A stretch of DNA of 64,000 bases, taken from the NCBI GenBank assembly GCA_023151185.1, contig JAKLJL010000006.1, positions 62,001 through 126,000 of the forward strand, in the 5' to 3' direction. Within the stretch, counting starts at the first letter, position 1; every line of letters starts with the position of its first letter. Below are positions 1 to 7,697 of this stretch, piece by piece. Below the pieces are notes generated by a model that ran no database searches, was not told the DNA's origin, and saw nothing but the letters and a program-made list of their open reading frames with translations. The translations under genes were made by a program, and so were the position numbers. This DNA comes from Bacteroidota bacterium. Its GTDB lineage: Bacteria; Bacteroidota; JABWAT01.

Positions 1-468
1 GATCTGGAAGGGAACCAGATTCAGCGCACTGAAGGAAGCAGGCTGGATGATGGGCATGTCATTCGTGGTTTTGATCGTAGGGGATGCAACATTGCTGCCG
101 GCACTCCAGCCCAGATAGGGTTTTCCTGCTACTACTTCCTTCCGGATCAAATCGAGTAACTTCTTCTCCTGAAGCATCGCCAAAAGTTTAAAAGTATTCC
201 CGCCGCCAACAGCAATTGCATCTGAATCCATAATCAAAGCAGCCGGTCCCGGGACTTCATGAACGGAAACAATCCGGAATCCTAAAGGCTCTAAAGCCGT
301 TCTGACTTTATAACAATAATCCTTGTAGGAAATGGTAACACCAGCCCAGGGAATAAAGGCAATGGTTTTGACTGACCCCGTGGTAAAGGAACTGATCCAT
401 TTTTTTGCATGATTCAGATAGGAATCACCCGGGTTGGTGGAATTTGAAAGTAACAGCAACCTTGCCAT
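1..468 (-). CDS. pepE: Peptidase E (aspartyl dipeptidase, family S51), 3' part missing
   Basis: Cytoplasmic serine dipeptidase expected to cleave Asp-X dipeptides. The first 156 residues are present and the rest runs off the left edge; family members are about 230 residues. The start MARLLLLSNSTNPG and the nucleophile motif GWSAGSN (Ser122) followed by TTNDMP match the PepE family closely. I read this frame directly from the minus strand. The ATG at 466-468 has an AGGAG ribosome site 7 bases upstream. It lies 17 bases downstream of the crtW stop on the same strand, so the two may share a transcript. The catalytic His lies beyond the edge and cannot be checked. Confidence 0.9.
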   Translation of the reverse strand, partial: MARLLLLSNSTNPGDSYLNHAKKWISSFTTGSVKTIAFIPWAGVTISYKDYCYKVRTALEPLGFRIVSVHEVPGPAALIMDSDAIAVGGGNTFKLLAMLQEKKLLDLIRKEVVAGKPYLGWSAGSNVASPTIKTTNDMPIIQPASFSALNLVPFQI

Positions 469-485
469 CGTAGGCTCCTGAGGGA

Positions 486-1217
486 TTATTCCGGGACACT
501 TTTCTCCCGTTCTTTCCATAAAAGCCACCAGGGAATGAACGGTTTGTTATGATGTTCGTAATGATAACCAAAAAAGTAACAGGAAAAAAAAGCCAGCAAA
601 TGGTTTTTTGGTAAACTGCGTGCCTTATGTGGATTATTTAACCTTCCCGGATTACGGTGCGGCAGGTAGGTGCCAAATACAAAGAGCTGAAATGTGCTAA
701 GAACGGAAGGAACCACCCAGAATAGAATCAGGTTTTCCTGATTAAAAAAAACAGCCAGCAGGTTAAACAGAATGGCAACCCCCAGAATCTGCCAAACCGT
801 AACATACTGCCGCAGGAACCTGAAATACCAGACCCAAAAAGACCCGGTTGAATAATCCGGATCTGAATCGGTAGCCGGGAAAAGATGATGCTGATGGTGT
901 TTTTGATATAAAGTCCTGTAATTGTTGAACATGAATAAACTGGCGGCCAGAATGCCATACCCATGGTTGGTATTTCTGCTTGAGGAAATAAGGTGATGCA
1001 TACCATCATGGGCAGTGATAAACAAACCCGTAAAAAGGTGCATCTGTACCAGTATCTGGAGCCAAAGCCAGGTATCTGAAAAACTTACAGGCCTGAGGAG
1101 ACCGTATGCCAGGACTGAAAGCCAGCAGAGAATTATCCCGAGGGCAATCAGAGTTCCTTTGAACCGATAGGGGAGTTTAATTTTCTCAGGTCCCGGAAAA
1201 ACAGAATTTACTTTCAT
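486..1217 (-). CDS. crtW: Beta-carotene ketolase, CrtW type
   Basis: Membrane di-iron oxygenase that adds a 4-keto group to the beta-ionone ring of carotenoids. At 243 residues it has the usual CrtW length. The His clusters sit where CrtW has them: H70-D-x-x-H74-H75, H107-H-x-H-H111, PHR at 186-188, and H219-x-E-H-H223 followed by PFIPWW. The phrases LFITAHD and FGTYLPHRN are CrtW hallmarks rather than general fatty-acid desaturase ones. Four or so hydrophobic segments are visible. It is separated from the main carotenoid operon by one lipoprotein gene and a terminator, so it is probably transcribed apart from it, perhaps with pepE. Confidence 0.9.
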   Translation of the reverse strand: MKVNSVFPGPEKIKLPYRFKGTLIALGIILCWLSVLAYGLLRPVSFSDTWLWLQILVQMHLFTGLFITAHDGMHHLISSSRNTNHGYGILAASLFMFNNYRTLYQKHHQHHLFPATDSDPDYSTGSFWVWYFRFLRQYVTVWQILGVAILFNLLAVFFNQENLILFWVVPSVLSTFQLFVFGTYLPHRNPGRLNNPHKARSLPKNHLLAFFSCYFFGYHYEHHNKPFIPWWLLWKEREKSVPE

Positions 1218-1257
1218 AAAACAACAAACAACTGCGGGAGTTAAATCGTTCTCGGGA

Positions 1258-1288
1258 AAAAAAGCCGGGCTTTTAGCCCGGCTTTTGT
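1258..1288 (-). terminator. Rho-independent terminator of the lipoprotein gene
   Basis: Stem AAAAGCCGGGC / GCCCGGCTTTT around a five-base loop at 1271-1275. On the minus strand it is followed by a run of T, just past the lipoprotein stop. It also insulates crtW from upstream transcription. Confidence 0.85.
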
Positions 1289-1292
1289 AGGA

Positions 1293-2024
1293 TCAGGGAT
1301 TTTTGGTCCAGGTATAGGTGTTGGTTACTGCACCATTGTTGTCGTAATACGTCAGGGTTCCGCTGCCATCTGTTGCCCATTCTGCGTCAAAGAGCTTGAC
1401 AGCGTTTTCACTAAAAACCAAGGTCCCGCTTTTATCTGCTTTGGTTGTTGCAGAATAGGAATCCGGATTGGAATCACTTGCAGAATCGTAAGTTTTCAAT
1501 TCTCCGCTCAAGGTACCGGCTGTATTGGTTGACCATTCATAGGTAGTTTCAATAAAGCTGACTGTTGCACTTGTAAATTCATAAATCTTCCAGTTTCCGG
1601 ACTTTCCGTCTTTGGAATAGGTGCCTTCAAACCAAAGGGCATTGGTTACAAAAAAACCTCCCATTTCACCGGTTGTAAAAAATTGGGTTGTGTAGGTTGC
1701 ACCATTGTCTGTAACAACATATTTAATGGCTTCAGTGCCGTTGGTTTGTTGCCAGGTATAGGCGTTTCCGTTTTTAACCCAATTGTATCCTTCAAATCCG
1801 ATGTAAAAGTTGGTTAAAAGATTCCCAAGGGAATTCATGGATTCCACAGAATATTTTACCTGCATTGCGTAGGTATCTGTATTCTTGTCACTGATGGCAG
1901 TTTCCATCAACGGGATAGTAACTTTAGCAGGGCCAGAGGATGTGTCCTCATCTTCGGTGTCTTTGCAACCCGTTATTGAAACAAGTGAAAGTCCGCTTAC
2001 CAGTAGCCATAACCATTTTTTCAT
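1293..2024 (-). CDS. Lipoprotein of unknown function
   Basis: 243-residue envelope protein. Residues 1-19 are a signal peptide with positively charged start MKKW and a lipobox SITGC, giving a lipidated Cys20. An acidic linker (DTEDEDTSSG) follows. The rest is rich in Thr, Ser, Tyr and Trp with a regular alternating pattern (for example YTWQQTNG, SGNWKIYEF, GTLTYYDNNG) that suggests a beta-rich fold of repeated strands. I do not recognise a family. It has its own promoter-like element and terminator, so it appears to be a single-gene unit inserted between crtW and the carotenoid operon. Confidence 0.75.
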   Translation of the reverse strand: MKKWLWLLVSGLSLVSITGCKDTEDEDTSSGPAKVTIPLMETAISDKNTDTYAMQVKYSVESMNSLGNLLTNFYIGFEGYNWVKNGNAYTWQQTNGTEAIKYVVTDNGATYTTQFFTTGEMGGFFVTNALWFEGTYSKDGKSGNWKIYEFTSATVSFIETTYEWSTNTAGTLSGELKTYDSASDSNPDSYSATTKADKSGTLVFSENAVKLFDAEWATDGSGTLTYYDNNGAVTNTYTWTKNP

Positions 2025-2049
2025 AGTGCCCCCGTATTGATTTAGATAA

Positions 2050-2057
2050 CAAAAATA
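2050..2057 (-). promoter_or_regulatory. Bacteroidota-type -7 element for the lipoprotein gene
   Basis: On the minus strand the sequence is TATTTTTG, a match to the TAnnTTTG element recognised by the Bacteroidota primary sigma factor. It lies 25 bases before the ATG, with a G-rich possible ribosome site (GGGGGC) in between. Confidence 0.45.
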
Positions 2058-2104
2058 CCTGTTTATCTGTTGGGGAATAGTGAATTAAATCACAGGGTTC
2101 GCTT

Positions 2105-2650
2105 TTATGGCATTGGAAATGGCCTTATTGGCTCACTAATTTGTGATAAATCGAGTGTTAGTGATGTTTCAATTTCGCCGGGTCCTGTTGATAACTGTCC
2201 ATCCTGAAGAACTCTGCACCGGAGTCCGCCGCGGCCCTGAAGAAGTTTCAGAGTACCGGGTCCAAATGCAAAATCCATCCATTTGCAGGGAGTGCAATGA
2301 GCGGAACCAAAAAGCAAAATACCATTCAGTTTAAATTCCTGCCCGATCAGTTGATTCAGCGGAATGCCCTCAACCAAAATATTTCTCCTGAATAGCCCGG
2401 CTGAAGGATTTTCAGGCTTCAGAGTCCGGATCAGTTCCTGATAAACCTCCCAGGAAAAAAAGGTTATCTGGCCGTCATAATCCGGTTTACGGTTAAAAAA
2501 ACGGTCACCCGGGATTCCTGATCCTTTGACTAAAGCTGCCGCTGTATGAGAGTGAACGGGATACGGGCCTGGAATTGGTCCTGGGTGTCCCCAGTAACTA
2601 TGTCCTTCAGCGGTGAAAATGGAGTGGATGAAAACCGGAGTTTTTTTCAT
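2105..2650 (-). CDS. MOSC-domain protein
   Basis: 181-residue soluble protein resembling the MOSC domain (C-terminal domain of molybdenum cofactor sulfurases and YiiM/YuaD proteins). Visible signs are GDRFF near residue 50, ITFFSWEVYQEL near 62-73, LFRRNILVEG near 87-96 with the conserved Arg-Asn-Ile, and the Cys-bearing segment SAHCTPC near 116-122 followed by GRGGLRCRV. MOSC proteins bind sulfur or a pterin cofactor; the substrate here cannot be told. Its ATG overlaps the stop of the cruF-like gene by four bases (ATGA), so it is the last gene of the carotenoid operon and translationally coupled to it. Confidence 0.75.
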   Translation of the reverse strand: MKKTPVFIHSIFTAEGHSYWGHPGPIPGPYPVHSHTAAALVKGSGIPGDRFFNRKPDYDGQITFFSWEVYQELIRTLKPENPSAGLFRRNILVEGIPLNQLIGQEFKLNGILLFGSAHCTPCKWMDFAFGPGTLKLLQGRGGLRCRVLQDGQLSTGPGEIETSLTLDLSQISEPIRPFPMP

Positions 2651-3315
2651 TCGACCGCCATTTCAATCACCCAAAAGGAAGCAAAGAAGAGAAACTGAAT
2701 AATAAAAAGAAAATGTCCCGCTGGGTTCCGGGGTTCAGGTTTGAGTCTCCGGTAAAAAAAGTGCAAAGCCAGAGAAACAAGAAACCAGGACAGGTAATTC
2801 TGAACCGGTATCTGATTGCCTTCCCACGTCCAGTACTCAAAGGTCATAGCAACAGGTTCGATAAAAAAATCAGTCAGGACCATGAGTCCGGCGCCTAAAA
2901 CGGGCTTTAGTTTCGGGTTGGATATCAGTTTATCTGTAATCGCGGCAGAGGTTACGAGCAAAATAAGCCAGTTTAATCCGATAAGGACAGGTGTTCCGGC
3001 TAGAGAAAACCCCAGGGTGGGACCATAGGAATAGGAACCAAAAATCAAACCGGTTGAAACACCAATGGCTTCAATCAGCCAGGTTGCCAGCCAGGTGCAG
3101 CAGAAAAAAATTAAAAAGCTGCGGTTTTGCCAGTTCTGGAAATAAAAAAGGACGCCTGCAGTCGCCAGCAGATGAAAGGGTACAAGCCGCTGGAAGAGTC
3201 CGGTCAATTCCGGGATATGAAATCCGGCAACTCCAACCAGGTGGAAGACCGCAAAATATCCTGCTGCGATCAGGATTCCACGGTCCGGCCTTTCCAGGTG
3301 ATTGTCTTTGTCCAT
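2647..3315 (-). CDS. cruF: Carotenoid 1,2-hydratase, CruF type
   Basis: Integral membrane protein of 222 residues with six to seven hydrophobic helices. It belongs to the carotenoid biosynthesis family once called DUF422, which includes CruF (gamma-carotene 1',2'-hydratase) and halophilic bisanhydrobacterioruberin hydratase. Diagnostic segments are IEAIGVSTGLIFGSYSYG near 83-100, GTPVLIGLNW near 107-116 and LTDFFIEPVAM near 147-157. It would add water to the open end of gamma-carotene, producing the 1'-hydroxyl that is later glycosylated. The ATG at 3313-3315 implies a 46-base overlap with the glycosyltransferase gene; no nearer ATG is seen, so the exact start is less certain than the family. 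Confidence 0.8.
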   Translation of the reverse strand: MDKDNHLERPDRGILIAAGYFAVFHLVGVAGFHIPELTGLFQRLVPFHLLATAGVLFYFQNWQNRSFLIFFCCTWLATWLIEAIGVSTGLIFGSYSYGPTLGFSLAGTPVLIGLNWLILLVTSAAITDKLISNPKLKPVLGAGLMVLTDFFIEPVAMTFEYWTWEGNQIPVQNYLSWFLVSLALHFFYRRLKPEPRNPAGHFLFIIQFLFFASFWVIEMAVE

Positions 3316-4373
3316 CGGGAAATAAATCCTTTAATAACAAGGTAAATAAGAAAAAACAGAAGTGCCGGTGTAGCCAGAAGGCTTTCCTGAACGGATCTGC
3401 CTGAAAGTTTTGCAATCAGGATTCTGGAACCGAGAAGAAGGCCCAAATCAATCCAGAAGAAAACCGGCCAGGGCAAAAAAAAGAAAAAAAACGGGGGTAA
3501 AACCAACAGAACCGACAGGATAGTGGCGCTGGCTGGCGTTCCGCCCAGCATGTCGATGGAATTTTTTGAAAAACCGTCAAGACTTTCCCTTAATCCGGAG
3601 TACATTCTGCAGGAGACCAGCCCGCCACCAAGCAGACAGGCTGCAGAAACTCCTTCAGACTTGACTCTTCGGGCAATACGGATGTCTTCTGCAACCGATC
3701 CCTTTTCGGCCTCATGATACCGGCCGGTCTGGTAAAGTTCACGTAAAAACAGCATCCACTGCCCGTTTGCTGCGGAAAGTGAGGAAAATCTGGTTTTTTT
3801 TACAAGAATCAGCGGCAGCAGGGAAAGCAAAATATGGTGCATGACCGGAACCACCATTTTTTCACCGGGTGTCCCCAGCTTCTGATCCGGAAAAACGGAA
3901 AGAAATCCAAGATGGCTCGTCTCCATAACAGAAAGGGCTCCGCCGATTGACCCTTTTTCTGGCCTCACATCTGCATCCAGAAACAAAAAGTGAGTTCCGG
4001 TTGCAACTAAACCCAATTGATGGCAGGCCCAGTTTTTACCGGTCCATCCTGCCGGAAGCGGCTTGCCTCTGAGAACTTTGACTTTGGGCTCATGCCGCCC
4101 GATGGTATCAGCTATCTGAAAGGTTGAATCTGTTGAATGGTCATCCAGAATCACAATTTCATGAAGGTCGGTTTTGAGATTTAACAGGGATTCAAGAGTG
4201 GCCGGAAGGTTTTTTTCTTCATTTCTTGCCGGAATCAATACAGAAACCCGGGCGGTTTCAGGAACGCCGGCACCTCGTAACCGGACAGGCGTCAGGAAAT
4301 TGACCAGAGCAACTGCAAAGGAGGATATCCTGAAGAAAAGCAAAACAAAGGCTGCAATCCAAAATGCCTGCAT
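3270..4373 (-). CDS. Carotenoid glycosyltransferase, GT2 family (CrtQ/CruG-like)
   Basis: 367-residue membrane-anchored family 2 glycosyltransferase. An N-terminal hydrophobic helix (about 5-28) precedes the GT-A core: VSVLIPARNEE at 43-53, LDDHSTD at 76-82, the subgroup signature PAGWTGKNWAC at 107-117, and the metal-binding DxD at D133-A-D135. Two or three C-terminal hydrophobic helices (about 280-350) follow. The GWxGKxWA phrase is typical of CrtQ and CruG carotenoid glycosyltransferases. From its place between an acyltransferase and a CruF-type hydratase I infer that it glycosylates the 1'-hydroxyl of the carotenoid; the sugar cannot be read from sequence. Confidence 0.8.
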   Translation of the reverse strand: MQAFWIAAFVLLFFRISSFAVALVNFLTPVRLRGAGVPETARVSVLIPARNEEKNLPATLESLLNLKTDLHEIVILDDHSTDSTFQIADTIGRHEPKVKVLRGKPLPAGWTGKNWACHQLGLVATGTHFLFLDADVRPEKGSIGGALSVMETSHLGFLSVFPDQKLGTPGEKMVVPVMHHILLSLLPLILVKKTRFSSLSAANGQWMLFLRELYQTGRYHEAEKGSVAEDIRIARRVKSEGVSAACLLGGGLVSCRMYSGLRESLDGFSKNSIDMLGGTPASATILSVLLVLPPFFFFFLPWPVFFWIDLGLLLGSRILIAKLSGRSVQESLLATPALLFFLIYLVIKGFISRWTKTITWKGRTVES

Positions 4374-4377
4374 ACCT

Positions 4378-4998
4378 TTACACTTTCCTGTTCAAAGAAC
4401 AATGGTGGGACTTTGCCTGAGAATAAAAGGACTGCCAGGTCTGCTGGTTTACCTCCTGCACGGGAACTGTAAAATCAAGATAAACTGAAACAGTTGGTTT
4501 TTTGCTGGTCCCGTAATCGGTAAAAAAAGCCAGATAGACCGGTGTTACCGGGTTCTTTACCCGGTCAAGGATAAACCTGACCCCGGAACCAAATTCAATA
4601 GCAGCTTCATGCTGAGACGAAATGGAACCCTGTGGGTAATAGAAAAGGCAATTGCCCGGTTCATTCAGAATCCGGGCGCAAAACTGAAGGGAAGCCAGGG
4701 CATCCCGGGTTCCGGGTTGGATTGAAAAGGCTCCGGCCCTGGTCATAAATTTCCGTGTTTTCAACTGCTCTTCCAGCATCAGAATAAAAAAGTGGCGGTC
4801 AAAGACGTTCTTGTTGACTTGCCAGGCCCAGAAACCATCCCACCAACTGGTATGATTCGACAGACAGAAAAGGCTGGTTCCACTGGGCAGAGTCCCGGTC
4901 TGGTAAATTCTGAACTGGTGGAAGTTGGTACGGATCAGAAAACGGATCACGGTGTTCCAGATAATCTTTCCGGCTGATGACTGATCAGGATAAATCAA
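4378..4998 (-). CDS. PlsC-like acyltransferase, probably acylating the carotenoid sugar
   Basis: 206-residue lysophospholipid-acyltransferase-fold enzyme. The catalytic HX4D motif is H49-TSWW-D54 and the substrate motif is YPQGSIS near 120-126 (family EGTRS-type block). No long membrane helix is seen beyond the hydrophobic N-terminal part. In Chlorobium, CruD-type acyltransferases esterify the carotenoid glucoside; its place beside a GT2 carotenoid glycosyltransferase suggests the same role. The only plausible starts are TTG at 4996-4998 or a GTG at codon 17; TTG overlaps the end of the desaturase gene by 14 bases and fits the coupled layout. A general phospholipid role remains possible. Confidence 0.75.
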   Translation of the reverse strand: MIYPDQSSAGKIIWNTVIRFLIRTNFHQFRIYQTGTLPSGTSLFCLSNHTSWWDGFWAWQVNKNVFDRHFFILMLEEQLKTRKFMTRAGAFSIQPGTRDALASLQFCARILNEPGNCLFYYPQGSISSQHEAAIEFGSGVRFILDRVKNPVTPVYLAFFTDYGTSKKPTVSVYLDFTVPVQEVNQQTWQSFYSQAKSHHCSLNRKV

Positions 4999-6475
4999 AG
5001 TCCCTCCTGATCAGATCATGGGCAATTTGGGCAGAAAGCAGAACCAGCGGAATTCCGCCTCCCGGGTGGACCGATCCGCCGCAGAAATAAAGCCCCTTCA
5101 GGTCAGAAGAAAAGTTGGGATGGCGTAAAAAGGCAGAGAACCGGTTATTTGAACTGTTTCCGTAAAGCGCACCCAGATAGGAACCGGTCCTGGATTCGAT
5201 TCCTCTGGGATCCAGAACCCTTTCGGTAAGAATATTTTGCCGGATCTTCCGGCCAAGTGCAGATTCAATGGTACCAAGAATTGCACTCCGTGCTCTCGGG
5301 ATGAGTTTATCCCAGTCCTGCCCCCGGTGATGGGGCACATTGATCATGGTGAACCAGTTTTCCTTTCCGGCCGGGGCATCAGCAGAATTTTGCTTTGAAC
5401 TGATGTAAACATAAACCGTCGGTTTGTCGAAAACTTCGAACCGGTCGAATAAATACCGGAATTCTTCTTCATAATCCGGGGAAAAAAAGATAGTGTGAAG
5501 ATCAAGGTCAGGTGTTTCCTGGTTCATTCCCCAATAGAATATAAGAGCAGAACTGGACTTCGGCTGATTCAGGGTTTTTTCAGGCCACGGCCTGTCAGGA
5601 AGCAACCGGTGGTAGGCATAGTGGATGTCAATGGAGGAAACAATGACTGATGCCTGATGGTACTTTCCTCCTGCCAGTACTGCGGTGACCCGGTCCTGGT
5701 CAGAAACGATCCGGTCGGCGGGCTGGTTAAAGTGAAACCGGATACCCAGGTCGATGGCCAGGTTGTATAAGGCCTGGCTGATACTGATCATTCCGCCTTC
5801 CGGAAAAAAGGCCCCTTTGGCATGTTCCAGATGCGGAATGATATTCAATGTAGCCGGTGCCTGATAGGGATTGGAGCCGTTGTAGGTTGCATACCTCGAG
5901 AATAACTGAATGGTTTTCGGATCCCGGAAGATGCTTTTTATCGCTTTCACCATCGTCCGGCTGGTATCAAGCCGGTTCAGATTCAGCAAGGCCCGGAAGG
6001 CGGTTCCTGAAAGGAAAGTCGACACTTTATGGAGAGACTTTCTCATGAATAAATCAGCCGTTAACCGGTATATTTCTGCTGAACGATTTAAAAAGTGATG
6101 GACTGAATCAACAGAATCCACAGTTTTGGCGGCCAACTCTCTGGCAAACTCATCCGGTGTACTCCAGGCAGTCAGCCGGGTTCCATCCGGAAAAAAATAC
6201 TGACAGGTTACCGGAAGCCGGTGGTAAGATAAATAGTCCTCACGCCGCCGTCCGGCAAGATGGAATAGTTCATCAACCAACTCGGGCATGGTAAACAGAC
6301 TGGGACCGGCATCAAACCGGAAACCGTCCTGCCGGAATTCGGAGGCTTTTCCGCCTGGCCCGGGTGCTGACTCAAAAACATCGACCTCAAAGCCATCAGC
6401 TTTCAACCGGATAGCCGAAGCCAGACCCGATAAACCAGACCCGATAACAATTGCTTTTTTTCCTGTTGGCATCAT
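4985..6475 (-). CDS. crtD: Carotenoid desaturase, CrtD-like (1-hydroxycarotenoid 3,4-desaturase)
   Basis: 496-residue FAD-dependent carotenoid desaturase. The N-terminal dinucleotide motif is VIGSGLSGLASAIRL near 10-24, and the C-terminal FAD motif is GGSVHPGGGIPLVLLSA near 466-482. Compared from memory with family members, DAGPSLFTMPELVDELF and YATYNGSNPYQAP...IIPHLEH resemble flavobacterial CrtD more than phytoene desaturase CrtI, which usually reads MGPSWYWMPDVFE there. It would introduce the 3',4' double bond after CruF hydration. A double ATG at 6470-6475 makes the start ambiguous by one codon; it overlaps the cyclase stop. A CrtI role cannot be fully excluded. Confidence 0.75.
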   Translation of the reverse strand: MMPTGKKAIVIGSGLSGLASAIRLKADGFEVDVFESAPGPGGKASEFRQDGFRFDAGPSLFTMPELVDELFHLAGRRREDYLSYHRLPVTCQYFFPDGTRLTAWSTPDEFARELAAKTVDSVDSVHHFLNRSAEIYRLTADLFMRKSLHKVSTFLSGTAFRALLNLNRLDTSRTMVKAIKSIFRDPKTIQLFSRYATYNGSNPYQAPATLNIIPHLEHAKGAFFPEGGMISISQALYNLAIDLGIRFHFNQPADRIVSDQDRVTAVLAGGKYHQASVIVSSIDIHYAYHRLLPDRPWPEKTLNQPKSSSALIFYWGMNQETPDLDLHTIFFSPDYEEEFRYLFDRFEVFDKPTVYVYISSKQNSADAPAGKENWFTMINVPHHRGQDWDKLIPRARSAILGTIESALGRKIRQNILTERVLDPRGIESRTGSYLGALYGNSSNNRFSAFLRHPNFSSDLKGLYFCGGSVHPGGGIPLVLLSAQIAHDLIRRDFDLS

Positions 6476-7161
6476 ACTGTGGCCCGATCAGGTCTTTTTC
6501 CTGAAAAGAAGTGGTAAAAAGCTGTATTCATCAGCAGAAGAAGCAACGAGTAAAATACATCTTCAACCGGTATCGTTCCAATCCGGAGTCCCAGATTTTC
6601 CTGGTTGTTGTACCAAACTACCGGCAGTGCAGTTAGAATACCATTGACGACCCAAAAAGGAACCAAATGAATCAGGAAAGTCAAGGCAAAATGCCCCATC
6701 CAGCCAGGTTGAAACCAAAAACCGGCAAACAGGAGTGCCAGCCCGGTAAGAGACAGTTTTACCGAGGTGTAAATCAGGTCGGAATTAAGCAAACCGGCCA
6801 GCATCAGAAAAAATCCGGAAACGAGAAAGACATATCTCAGCCAGCCGGGTCCCTGCAAACCGGGAAGATAGTACCGGGTTACTTCAAAAATGAACAGGCA
6901 GGCGAACGGGATGGAAAAGAAAAACATCACTTCTTCAACAGGTAGAACCCCTGCAAAAATTCCGGTTAAGTAATCCGGGTTAAAGCCCCAAACTCCCCAG
7001 ACCGTAAAGACATAATCAAATCCGATAAAAAAAAGGGCCGTGAGTGTGAGTCCGGGAAAAAGTGCCGGCCATTTCCTGACAAAATGAATCTTTTCTTCGA
7101 ATGAAAAAAGGAGGGGAAAAAGAAGGGTGGCAAAATTGATCAGGAGGTAGGTGAATTTCAT
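6472..7161 (-). CDS. crtYcd: Lycopene cyclase, fused CrtYcd type
   Basis: Integral membrane protein of 229 residues with about six or seven hydrophobic helices and two homologous halves, the pattern of the heterodimeric-type CrtYc/CrtYd cyclase fused in one chain. Signature segments are a Trp-Gly rich WGVWGFNPDYLTG and PVEEVMFFF in the first half, and LGLRIGTIPVEDVFYSLLLLLMNT in the second (given here in parts: GTIPVEDVF). The two P-V-E-[ED] sites are the conserved acidic residues. It cyclises one or both ends of lycopene. I chose the ATG at 7159-7161, which overlaps the upstream stop as ATGA; a start 13 codons earlier would cause a needless longer overlap. Confidence 0.85.
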   Translation of the reverse strand: MKFTYLLINFATLLFPLLFSFEEKIHFVRKWPALFPGLTLTALFFIGFDYVFTVWGVWGFNPDYLTGIFAGVLPVEEVMFFFSIPFACLFIFEVTRYYLPGLQGPGWLRYVFLVSGFFLMLAGLLNSDLIYTSVKLSLTGLALLFAGFWFQPGWMGHFALTFLIHLVPFWVVNGILTALPVVWYNNQENLGLRIGTIPVEDVFYSLLLLLMNTAFYHFFSGKRPDRATV

Positions 7162-7697
7162 TTCAATGAGTTCAGTTGAATAATCTCGGCTGAAGTGCAC
7201 CGGTCTGAGCCGATAAGAAAAGTTGCAATATTCCGGATTAAGTCCGGACTGAGGGATTTCTTTTCCCTGATGAGCCCGGAAATAATAACTTTGCGGTCTT
7301 CGTTCAGATTTGGGCTTCTGCCCAGAAAGCCGGGCAGAAAGTGCTGCCAGGAAAACCGGAGAAACCGGATTTCAGGGTTATCCGGATCCTGGCGGATTGC
7401 CTCTGCCATAGTTTGTTCTGCCCGGTCGAGCCACCCCAGTTTTGTTACCGGATTCCACACATGCTTGGCCATCAGTGCCTTTCCGGCTGCCAGATAGGCG
7501 GTTTCAAGCGGATCAGGCTGTGGAATATTTTCCAGCCTTGAAATGAATTTCTCTGTCTGGTCCTGATCCGAAACACACTGGTAAAACTGGCTTCTGAGTG
7601 TGGTGAGTGAAATTTCTCCGGCAGCGGAATCCTGGAAAAAGAGGAAAACTATCACCGCAGACAGAAGGGAAACTTGACGGAATTCTGGGTCAGACAT
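7158..7697 (-). CDS. Conserved carotenoid-operon protein of unknown function
   Basis: 179-residue protein with an N-terminal hydrophobic signal-like segment (about residues 8-25) and then a soluble helical part. Segments such as YLAAGKALMAKHVWNP, KLGWLDRAEQTM and NPEIRFLRFSWQHFLPGFLG resemble a TPR-like protein that I recall next to crtB in Bacteroidota, but its role is unknown. It overlaps crtB by eight bases and the cyclase by four, so it is made together with them. The ATG at 7695-7697 is preferred over the TTG two codons earlier. It may be an assembly or membrane-delivery factor; that is only a guess from context. Confidence 0.7.
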   Translation of the reverse strand: MSDPEFRQVSLLSAVIVFLFFQDSAAGEISLTTLRSQFYQCVSDQDQTEKFISRLENIPQPDPLETAYLAAGKALMAKHVWNPVTKLGWLDRAEQTMAEAIRQDPDNPEIRFLRFSWQHFLPGFLGRSPNLNEDRKVIISGLIREKKSLSPDLIRNIATFLIGSDRCTSAEIIQLNSLK

